A stretch of 64,000 bases of DNA, from NCBI GenBank assembly GCA_963662155.1, contig OY759271.1, positions 756,001 to 820,000 of the forward strand, read 5' to 3'. Source of the stretch: Lamellibrachia columna (Eukaryota > Annelida > Polychaeta > Sabellida > Siboglinidae). The position numbers and the translations under genes were made by a program. The notes beneath the pieces were generated by a model. That model saw only the letters and a list, made by a program, of their open reading frames with translations. It made no database searches and was not told where the DNA came from. Shown here in pieces: positions 13,061 to 23,400 of the stretch (the stretch's first letter is position 1; each line of letters starts with the position of its first letter).

Positions 13061-13372
13061 ATGGAGGAGACAACACATGATAGTAGTAGTAGTAGTAGAA
13101 AGAGTGAGGAGAAATGTCCACCTGCTGGTGGAATTAAGATGAAAATTGGTGGTTTCAAGACAGGCCACTGTTACCACAAACCATCAGATGCAGCAATCCA
13201 ACAGGAACCCAGTGGGGTTAGCAGTGGGGTTTGGTTGCCACGGCTAAGCCAGGATGACTTTGACAGAGTGGTGCAAACCACTCCTTCAGGATTGCTGGCA
13301 GTTTCCGACGTGTATTCATGCGCCCACGTGGCCCATAGCAGAAAAATTCCCATGAATCCCTCCGCCAGTTAA
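13061..13372 (+). pseudogene. Array unit 7: truncated transposase N-terminus ORF
   Basis: Frame intact, consensus-like, with an IPMNPSAS ending shared with unit 6. Like unit 6 it has aagacaggcc where most units have aagaccggcc, which groups units 6 and 7. Confidence 0.7.
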
Positions 13373-14397
13373 ACTCTCCAAAAAATGCACTATTTCACAG
13401 CCAATAGCTTCTATAAACAAACCTGTGAATATTCATGCTCAAAGGCACTCATGTCACATAATATGAATTTATTAAGTTCACATTTCACAATTTCGCGTGC
13501 CCTACATTCGTGTGAAACAGTAAACAGGAAGGTCAACTGTGGTCTTACCCCAAATAAAAATGGTAATTGTGCAGACAAAAATTTTATTTAGCCTGTTGAT
13601 AAAGGTAAATGAAAATCATGCATTCATGCAAAAAATCTATGTCCTACCTAGTTGTTGGAGTTGCTTACATACACAAGGAACCACCACCTGTGGTGGGCAG
13701 AACACACATATATGAGCTACTTCAGCTTGAGACAGTCTGTATTCTAGTACGATACTCGAATACACTCACTTTTTCAGCTCACTCGAATGAACTTGTAACA
13801 TAATTTTTGGAATAGTCCAGCATGTGTTCTGTAATCAAATTCTATATAGCCAGTTGTTATTCCATACTGAAAGTTATAATAATTTTTTACCTGGTGCCAC
13901 AATACACCTATGTAAACAGACCCAAATATCACCTTTGAGTGTGGATTACTGAAAAGCCAGACACCTCAACTTGTCGAATTGCATAACATTACATAACCTA
14001 CTTAGTGGAGTCCTCAAAAACAACTCACCTTCCATGTGAAACAGTTACGTCAGCTCACTAGGCAATATCAGATAACAGCTGGGCCTGTCCAGGATTTTCT
14101 CAACTCCCAATAGATGTGTGCTCTTCACATGGACTTGAGTAAAGGTGACTGTGTCTAATTAACTGAAATAAACAAAAGTTGACTGCTAAGTCATTATATT
14201 ATAATGTGACTTGTTCTGCTTTGATGTAACTTATCAGAGGGAGGCTGCACTAGTTTGAAGATGTCCCCACCCCCCTAATATACTGGTCTCCTGTCACTGT
14301 CATCTGGTTTCTCAGGTGGATTAGACGTCTTTGCATTCAGATAACGGTTTTGTCACTTTCATTAGTAATTTTACTTGGATTTACCTGGGATTTTAAA

Positions 14398-14709
14398 ATG
14401 GAGGAGACAACACATGATAGTAGTAGTAGTAGTAGAAAGAGTGAGGAGAAATGTCCACCTGCTGGTGGAATTAAGATGAAAATTGGTGGCTTCAAGACGG
14501 GCCACTGTTACCACAAACCATCAGATGCAGCAATCCAACAGGAACCCAGTGGGGTTAGCGGTGGGGTTTGGTTGCCACGGCTAAGCCAGGATGACTTTGA
14601 CAGAGTGGTGCAAACCACTCCTTCAGGATTGCTGGCAGTTTCCGACGTGTATTCATGCGCCCACGTGGCCCATAGCAGAAAAAATCCCATGTATCCCTCC
14701 GCCAGTTAA
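14398..14709 (+). pseudogene. Array unit 8: truncated transposase N-terminus ORF
   Basis: Frame intact with SGVSGGVW (SGVSSGVW elsewhere) and RKNPMYPSAS at the end. Confidence 0.7.
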
Positions 14710-15729
14710 ACTCTCCAAAAAATGCACTATTTCACAGCCAATAGCTTCTATAAACAAACCTGTGAATATTCATGCTCAAAGGAACTCATGTCACATAATA
14801 TGAATTTATTAAGTTCATATTTCACAATTTCGCGTGCCCTACATTCGTGTGAAACAGTAAACAGGAAGGTCAACTGTGGTCTTACCCCAAATAAAAATGG
14901 TAACTGCAGAATTTTTTTTAATTTAGACTGTTGATAAAGGTAAATGAAAATCATGCATTCATGCAAAAAATCTATGTCCTACCTAGTTGTTGGAGTTGCT
15001 TACATATACAAGGAACCACCACCTGTGGTGGGCAGAACACACATATATGAGCTACTTCAGCTTGAGACAGTCTGTATTCTAGTACGATACTCGAATACTC
15101 ACTTTTTCAGCTCACTCGAATGAACTTGTAACATAATTTTTGGAATAGTCCAGCATGTGTTCTGTAATCAAATTCTATATAGCCAGTTGTTATTCCATAC
15201 TGAAAGTTATAATAATTTTTTACCTGGTGCCACAATACACTTATGTAAACAGACCCAAATATCACCTTTGAGTGTGGATTACTGAAAAGCCAGACACCTC
15301 AACTTGTCGAATTGCATAACATTGCATAACCTACTTAGTGGAGTCCTCAAAAACAACTCACCTTCCATGTGAAACAGTTACGTCAGCTCACTAGGCCATA
15401 TCAGATAACAGCTGGGCCTGTCCAGGATTTTCTCAACTCCCAATAGATTAGTGCTCTTCACATGGACTTGAGCGAAGGTGACTGTGTCTAATTAACTGAA
15501 ATAAACAAAAGTTGACTGCTAAGTAATTATATTATAATGTGACTTGTTCTGCTTTGATGTAACTTATCAGAGGGAGGCTGCTCTAGTTTGAAGATGTCCC
15601 CCCCCCCTAATATACTGGTCTCCTGTCACTGTCATCTGGTTTCTCAGGTGGATTAGACGTCTTTGCATTCAGATAACGGTTTTGTCACTTTCATTAGTAA
15701 TTTTACTTGGATTTACCTGGGATTTTAAA

Positions 15730-16041
15730 ATGGAGGAGACAACACATGATAGTAGTATTAGTAGTAGAAAGAGTGAGGAGAAATGTCCACCTGCTGGTGG
15801 AATTAAGATGAAAATTGGTGGCTTCAAGGCCGGCCACTGTTACCACAAACCATCAGATGCAGCAATCCAACAGGAACCCAGTGGGGTTAGTAGTGGGGTT
15901 TGGTTGCCACGGCTAAGCCAGGATGACTTTGACAGAGTGGTGCAAACCACTCCTTCAGGATTGCTGGCAGTTTCCGACGTGTATTCATGCGCCCATGTGG
16001 CCCATAGCAGAAAAATTTCCATGAATCCCTCCGCCAGTTAA
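15730..16041 (+). pseudogene. Array unit 9: truncated transposase N-terminus ORF
   Basis: Frame intact with SSISS in the Ser run, GGFKAGHC and RKISMNPSAS. It is the last complete unit before the transposase-bearing partial unit. Confidence 0.7.
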
Positions 16042-17050
16042 ACTCTCCAAAAAATGCACTATTTCACAGCCAATAGCTTCTATAAACAAACCTGTGAATA
16101 TTCATGCTCAAAGGCACTCATGTCTATGAATTTATTAAGTTCACATTTCACAATTTCGCATGCCCTACATTCGTGTGAAACAGTAAACAGGAAGGTCAAC
16201 TGTGGTCTCACCCCAAATAAAAATGGTAACTGTGCAGAATTTTTTTAATTTAGACTATTGATAAAGGTAAATGAAAATCATGCATTCATGCAAAAAATCT
16301 ATGTCCTACCTAGTTGTTGGAGTTGCTTACATACACAAGGAACCACCACCTGTGGTGGGCAGAACACACATAGCTACTTCAGCTTGAGACAGTCTGTATT
16401 CTAGTACGATACTCGAATACACTCACTTTTTCAGCTCACTCGAATGAACTTGTAACATAATTTTTTGAATAGTCCAGCATGTGTTCTGTAATCAAATTCT
16501 ATATAGCCAGTTGTTATTCCATACTGAAAGTTATAATAATTTTTTACCTGGTGCCACAACACACCTATGTAAACAGACCCAAATATCACCTTTGACTGTG
16601 GATTACTGAAAAGACAGACACCTCAACTTGTCGAATTGCATAACATTACATAACCTACTTAGTGGAGTCCTCAAAAACAATTCACCTTCCATGTGAAACA
16701 GTTACGTCAGCTCACTAGGCCATATCAGATAACAGCTGGGCCTGTCCAGGATTTTCTCAACTCCCAATAGATGTGTATGGACTTGAGTAAAGGTGACTGT
16801 GTCTAATTAACTGAAATAAACAAAAGTTGACTGCTAAGTAATTATATTATAATGTGACTTGTTCTGCTTTGATGTAACTTATCAGAGGGAGGCTGCTCTA
16901 GTTTGAAGATGTCCCCACCCCCCCCCCCTAATATACTGGTCTCCTGTCACTGTCATCTGGTTTCTCAGGTGGATTAGACGTCTTTGCATTCAGATAATGG
17001 TTTTGTCACTTTCATTAGTAATTTTACTTGGATTTACCTGGGATTTTAAA

Positions 17051-19372
17051 ATGGAGGAGACAACACATGATAGTAGTAGTAGTAGTAGAAAGTGTGAGGA
17101 GAAATGTCCACCTGCTGGTGGAATTAAGATGAAAATTGGTGGCTTCAAGACCGGCCACTGTTACCACAAACCATCAGATGCAGCAATCCAACAGGAACCC
17201 AGTGGGGTTAGCAGTGGGGTTTGGTTGCCACGGCTAAGCCAGAATGACTTTGACAGAGTGGTGCAAACCACTCCTTCAGGATTGCTGGCAGTTTCAGACG
17301 CAGAGGGCCGGCCAGGCACGAGCAAAATTCTACGGCCACAGCTTGATCAATGCCCTGACCTAACAGACATCTATCTTCAAGCTGACGTACAGACAGATAT
17401 TCATGCAGTTTCTGAAATGCGTCTACTTAGTGTGGACAAAAATGCAGCAATGTGGAATGATTGCTTTAAAGAGCATGCTAGCAGAGAGGACACATGTATT
17501 CTTCCACACTTCGAAGTACATGAGAAAAAATTTGGTTTGTGTTGGCAACAGTCATTGTCCTGTACATCCTGTCACTACAAGTCACGTATGTATAAACTGT
17601 ATTCCGAAGTAAACACGGGCAGTCGTGGTCAGAAACCGTGTGCTCCAAATGTAGCCATCCATGTAGGACTACAAGATACAACGATGGGAAACACAAAGTT
17701 GCGACACATTCTGCCCACAACAAACACACCTCCCCCAAGTCGAAGCGGGATGCAAAGGACATCCAACCGGGTTGCCACAGTTACTTCTCAGTCCACGACT
17801 GATGACCTACAGCAGAAGAGGGAAAAAACCAGAGATAAATGTTCTGCGTGGTCTTCCAGCAAATGCACCAATCAATATAAGCATGGATGTGAGGTACAAC
17901 TCAACATCCCTGAAAAACAGCTACGGTTGTGGACAGAGTGCAAGTCAAGCAGTGGGAACCGCGATTGAATGGCAGACGGACAAGCATGAGATTCTAGGTT
18001 TTCACATGGAAAACAAGCTATGCAAACTAGGCTCATCACTTCGCAATCAAGGTCAAAATGTGTCGTGCACAGGCCATCAAGGATGTACAGCCACGATTCG
18101 TGTGGTCGATCCAATGTCAGAATATGAAATAGGCCGCCAAATCGGATTGAGCTTTGCCCAGCAACAGGTCGGACTAAAATTCGTTGCAACAGACGGTGAT
18201 GCGTAAGCATTTCATGGGTTACAGGATGCCATGCCAACAGTCGCGGCAGAACGGCAGGCTGACACAACACATCTCGGTCAGACACAGTTCTGACATATCA
18301 TGAGAGCATCTTTCTCATCCAGAATGTTCCCGGGAGAGAATGCCATGGTGAGAGCTGAAAACAAGAAAATGTTTGCAGAGGATATAAGAACACGATGCCA
18401 GAAAATCTACACTTTATGCTGGTGACATTAGAATGATAACTACTAAGATGCCAAAGATAATCCAAGCAACACTGGACTGTTATTCTGGCTCATGTCAGAA
18501 CTGTCACCCACCGACATGGAATTGTCTGTCGTGGAGGCAAGCGAAACAACTGGTGGAAAAGGTCACACTTTATGCTGGTGACATTAGAATGATAACTACT
18601 AAGATGCCAAAGATAATCCAAGCAACACTGGACTGTTATTCTGGCTCATGTCAGAACTGTCACCCACCGACATGGAATTGTCTGCCGTGGAGGGAAGCGA
18701 AACAACTGCTGGAAAAGGTCACAGCATTTGAAGGCATGTGGCCTGACACGACTCAATATGACAGATGAAGACCGAGCAACACTTAAAGGATTAATAGAAA
18801 TGCGACTTGGAAATTCAGCACTTCAGATGACACGACACAGACTTACAACTGACAAGAATGAATCCATTAACCGATCATTCAGTGCTTCATTGCCGAAGAA
18901 TGTTAAATTCAGTAGAAATGCACATGGACGAGTGAGTTCAGTGATCGATCGCATAAATTATGGAGTGGGGAATTCAATGCTGCGCAAGTTGGAGAATGTA
19001 CATTTTCCTATTACGAGAGGTGGACAGGTCGCTACAGCTGTCAAGCAAATCCAGCATGAGGTGGAATACCAGAGACAATACAAACGTCGATCATCAGTGC
19101 GTCTGCATATCCGTCATACCAAGTTAAAGCGCATGCAGAACTACTTCGATTCAAACAGAAACCGCCGTCCAGAAGATCGATACCTGAAGTGTCAGCTTGA
19201 TCCAAAACCATCTACTCATAAAGGGAAGAAAAGGCCAGCTTCAGAAACGCCAGCAGCAGTAGTTAAGCCAGTGGTCACAAGGAGTCGCCGCAGAAAGACA
19301 ACACTGCCAAGTCATCCTTATTCATTGCGATCACGAAAGTCTGCTGATCACAGTTATGCCAGCAGAAAGTAG
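17051..19372 (+). pseudogene. Mutator-like (MULE) transposase, broken
   Basis: The ATG at 17051 lies in a repeat unit, but here the frame continues past LLAVSD into EGRPGTSKILRP and onward. Visible pieces are SCTSCHYKSRMYKLY (zinc-ligand-like, about 17569-17600), TPPPSRSGMQRTSN, then RGLPANAPINISMDVRYNS and GQSASQAVGTAIEW (17840-17970), KFVATDGDA with the DDE-type Asp (18180-18202), QADTTHLGQTQF, a CYSGSCQNC knuckle, TDKNESINRSFSASLPKNV (18850-18900) and a basic tail ending at 19372. These match Mutator-like transposase families of invertebrates. Breaks are a frameshift at the A-run near 17826, stops at 18204 (TAA) and near 18291 (TGA), a frame change near 18410, and another near 18735. It is a dead copy unless some breaks are sequence errors. 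Confidence 0.85.
18409..18720 (+). repeat. 156-bp tandem duplication inside the transposase
   Basis: The segment starting acactttatgctggtgac at 18409 recurs at 18565 with only a few mismatches (for example tcgtggaggcaag/ccgtggagggaag). The period is 156 bp, exactly 52 codons, so the duplication keeps frame and repeats the CYSGSCQNC knuckle. Confidence 0.95.
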
Positions 19373-19596
19373 AGGGTAGATTATGAAACAAACAGAAAAC
19401 AGAACACTTCTTACAAATGTGAACTTTCTACTTTCTCCCAGTTTCATCACTCATAGACCTGCAACCACAATACAAGAAACCACCCACAGACAATGGACCA
19501 TGACTGGCACATGGTGCCATCTTGTGAGCTATACATCAATCGACATTCGAAGACATCACTCACCATGGGCTGACAGACACAACTGCATAAGATTGA

Positions 19597-20076
19597 CTAC
19601 AGCAGACGACACTTTGAAAAAACTGAAGGATTCAACACATCTAGAAAAATGTAAGTTTTACTATTGCATTGCCATTGAAATACCTTGAATTGCAACATAC
19701 ACTTTGGATATGGTGCATGACCAAAGCATACATTTTGACTAACACAATATTGCCTGTTGTTATTTATGGAATGTGGCTCCATAGAGATATGACTTGCTGT
19801 CAGACACAGACTGTTATAACAAAGATGACTGGCATCTAAGCCAGGTTCAACACGTGTCATTTTGTGTTCAAGCATATAACTTAAACGATGCACTGTAACC
19901 GTTCTGTAGCCACACTCAAAACGGCAATTAATCACACCATAGTCACTGAATTTCCCTTTTTTGCACCCTGTCCACAACTGACACTGCCCATTGGCAGACA
20001 ATACCACCTTTTCTTGTAATTTTGCAGTGTACTTTTTACAAAAATCAACATCCATGTTTTCTGTTTCCGTTGCCAT
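19597..20076 (-). CDS. His-Me finger endonuclease-like protein with zinc-binding loop
   Basis: A 159-residue open frame starting MATETENMDVDF. The centre has CQLWTGCKKGKFSDYG, VHRLSYML and ASHLCYNSLC, followed by HISMEPHSINNNRQYC and CFGHAPYPKC. The SHLC...LC..HI..EP..IN..R..C pattern is that of the zinc-binding loop of His-Me finger homing endonucleases (I-PpoI type, Pfam zf-His_Me_endon). Catalytic His and Asn candidates are in SHLC and EPHSINNN. The gene is convergent with the transposase pseudogene, with only 224 bp between their stops. In animals such proteins usually occur in repetitive families, so I infer a mobile origin. The last ~30 residues (after YPKCMLQ) look unconserved. Confidence 0.75.
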   Translation of the reverse strand: MATETENMDVDFCKKYTAKLQEKVVLSANGQCQLWTGCKKGKFSDYGVINCRFECGYRTVTVHRLSYMLEHKMTRVEPGLDASHLCYNSLCLTASHISMEPHSINNNRQYCVSQNVCFGHAPYPKCMLQFKVFQWQCNSKTYIFLDVLNPSVFSKCRLL

Positions 20077-20301
20077 GACACTCTATTTGGAGTCACACCA
20101 CAGTTGGGAATTGCATTGGTGGCCATGTTAACGTTTTGTCTGATTATAAGAAAACCTGACCATCAAAAATTCTGAAATAAATGTGCAGCAACTGCCATCA
20201 TCTCATTGACATGCTCACCAACGTTTCTCAAAATCACATGCCTCCAGCTCTTTTAAAATGCCCCCATGTGCGATGCCCGTCAATATTTACAAAAAATAGC
20301 T

Positions 20302-20320
20302 GTGTATTCATGCGCCCACG
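20302..20320 (+). other. 19-bp word shared with the array units at their divergence point
   Basis: The 19 bases beginning gtgtattcatgcg and ending cccacg are identical to the start of the unit-specific tail that follows LLAVSD in array units 2, 4, 5 and 7-8. Sequence on either side here is unrelated to the units. Confidence 0.8.
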
Positions 20321-20440
20321 ATTTTGTAAGTTAAGGGAATTTGTTAGAAAAAAATTTGTTTAGTAATCAATAAACAACTATTGCTTATAGTAAGATCATG
20401 ATAATATAATAAGCACACAGGTCAATGGAAATATACTTAC

Positions 20441-23400
20441 TTGATACCACTTTGCACAGCAGATGGTCTCGAAAGGGTAGTTTTCCCTTTTGCCCCATAA
20501 CACTGAACAAACTCATAAGGCCATGAGTCATCAGTGACCGCATAATGGCCCTGCAGGATCTAGCAAGGCTTGCACCCTCTAGTGACGAAAGAATTTGAAT
20601 CTGTGTAAAATAAATATATATTTTATATAAAATGACAACTCTATTTTAAAGGAACAAAGTTTGATCATTTCTATATTATAAAATTGTTTGCATGCATGCA
20701 TGCACGCACGCGCGCACACACGTACATATGTATGTATGCACTTGCAGAAACTCATTATTGTCACTCACAAGCAAATTTTTATTCCTAAACCAATAATAAA
20801 TAGGTAATTTATTTTCTTTTGGATTATTTTAACCTTTTGCTTCCCATGTTATAATGTTGGACCAACAATCAGTTACAGTCGAATATGAAGTGAACTTGTC
20901 TTGAAGGAACACAAACATTATTGACTAAACAATTATGAAGCTGGACCATTTTGATATTCATACATTCATGAAATAATTTATATTTCACACCTTTAGCATA
21001 ATTTGAAATGTCACAATAATTCCTAGAAATAGGTTCTGTATAGAAAGCTTTCCAAATTAATTTAGACTCTAAGGTTTCTTCAAAAATACAGTAAAAAAGC
21101 AATGCCACTTTATAATTGACTCAAACATATCTTAAACATACTAAATCAATTCCTTATGTCATCATCTTCACCCAACTGTTTTTCAAAATTGCTCAGTTCA
21201 TTGAGTGTGTTCAGTTTCTTGCCATTAGGCAGAATGGTGTCTAATGTCAAGTCATCATCTAGCTGTGAAGTGACGAGAGATAATTTTATCTCCTGCATTG
21301 TTTTCTCCAGTTTCTCTAGCTTGGCCAGAACTGAAAAATTGAGACAACTATATCCGCTTGAATCGATGCAAGCAATTTTAGGTGGGGCTTCCCCCTGCAA
21401 GCAATCCCCAAAGGGTGAGAAAGAAGTACATTTATTTATGGGAATTGTGCCAAGGCTAAAAAGAGTGTCAAATCTTCATTTGGGGTTCCCTGATTATGGA
21501 ATGACCAATGCCAGCAATTTTAGTTGGGTCCTCCCCCTGCCAGCAACCCCCAAATGGTAAGAAAAGGGGCATTTATTTAATTGAATGATGCTTATTTAAT
21601 GGGGTGACAAGGAGGATAAAAACAGTGTCAAATTTTCCCATGGGGTCCCCTGAGTAGGGAAAGACCAATGGTATATTAGCACTTAAAACGGCCTACGTGT
21701 AAAGAAGCATAAAGGAGTACCTTGAATGCAGAAGGAGCTCGACATCATCTGTGATCTGCCAGGACTCTCCATTTGCAGTCCATCACCCTGTGGACGTTGT
21801 TGTTTGCCGAGAACTTGCGGCAGCTTAAGTTGGGCCTGGGATGAACTGCAACTAGGTCGAAGTGGTGGCTCTGTACGCTTAGAAGATTTACCTCTGGGCA
21901 AATCACTGCCACTTTCAGTATCCAGTGCTGTATTGAACATAAATGTTACAATTATATATTATTATCTATTAGTTTATTTGACATGAAAGTCACAGTGACA
22001 TGAAATATTTAGGATATACATTTGGACAGAGACATCAAATTCTTACAATAGTAGATATAGAGAAACCAAGCAGACAAAACTCAGACTTCTTCAATAAATA
22101 GCCATTAGACCTGTACAAGTGAATCAGATGACATTTAATGTCCACATTATGTTATAGTATTCAACAAGTGTGATAGACATGTGTACAGTAAATGTACGAT
22201 ACTTTTGATATTAAAATCATAGCTCGTTAATCCAGACACATACAGTGGGTATCAAGGTGTCAGGATTAACCAAGTTCCACTGTCCTTTGTTGTACATTAA
22301 CTATATTTTATGTATTTTTGTATAATTGTTACCTGAGAAACTGAAAGGAGGTGGAGGGAGGGCAACTGTTTCCACAGTATCTGGAGTTTCCTCAACTTCT
22401 GATTCTGAAACTATTTTCAGGGTTGTACAGAGTTTGTCTTGGTAGAATACCGATATGTTCTTGAAGTTAAACCTACAATCAAATTGATATTTGTCCAGAA
22501 TCAGACACCAAAGTCTTTCATAACAACAGAATGTCCACAAATCACATTTCAAAATCATTTGTGAAAATAGAAAACATGTACACCACATTAACTTCCCATC
22601 AAATAAGGTAGAATAAGAAATGTGTTGCAAACACATGTACACACTATACTTATGAATGTTGAATAATGTATGATATAAAATTTTACAATTGATTTTATTT
22701 GAATAAAAAGGCCATGTACAAATGTTTGGATAAAAGTATTGGTCATCTTTAAAATTCTGTAACATAGACACCTCTCATTACAAGACCGCTCTACTGGGAA
22801 GATATACATATTGGATGATAAAAGCAAATATGAGATGGGGCATTTTAATTTTCATTACCATCTTCTCCACACTCCTCACTAACTACTGCCGGTGAATCAG
22901 GAGATTGGTAGCGTTTTGGCTTTTGGCAATGCCGCTTCCCCTGTGCTTCATCTGGCTCAACATTAGATGTATCCTCTGCCTTTTTCGCATACTTGGAAGC
23001 TGTCTCATAGTCGGGGTACTCTGAATTAATCAGGAAAATGTCTCAACTTGCAACAAAAACAAAGGATCTCCTTGCCTAAATGGACAAATGTTTAACAATT
23101 ATTGGTTGGCAGTATACAATACATTTAGAATCAATGAAGCCTGTTGTCACACACTCACAAATGGGTTGATGACAATAGCATGAGTTAATTTGTTGGTAAA
23201 TTGTTGTAAAGCATGCATATACAATGTTGTCGGCCTTCTCATTTTCCATTTCTAATTAATTACAAAATAGCCAATGGTGCGTTTTTGATTCTAAAAACAA
23301 TCACATTTTGACAATTCTCTATCATGAGAACATGACTGCAACAAACCACCCCTCCTATATTCTACTTTACATATCATGAATCTAATATGTAACTATGAAT

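Larger units (their letters stand above)
1..17300 (+). repeat. Tandem array of ~1.33 kb units derived from a transposon 5' end
   Basis: Units start at 1, 1321, 2644, 3983, 10021, 11359, 12697, 14035, 15368 and 16692, each at a tgtgaaacagtta-like word. Lengths are 1320-1339 bp. The fourth unit is enlarged by a CR1 insertion. The units look nearly identical by eye, with small indels in an AGT triplet run, a poly-C run and a few short deletions. Units 1 and 2 share a 19-bp deletion (the ttcacagccaatagcttc segment after the ORF) and form a subfamily. Each unit contains the ATG and first ~80 codons of the transposase that is continuous only in the last, partial unit (from 17051). The window opens inside the array, so the total copy number is unknown. 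Confidence 0.95.

Noticed and set aside
1..17300. CRISPR-like or gene-cluster interpretation of the array
   Set aside because: Units are directly adjacent with no spacers. The genome is animal, and the coding part is a transposase fragment rather than a gene family with its own ends.
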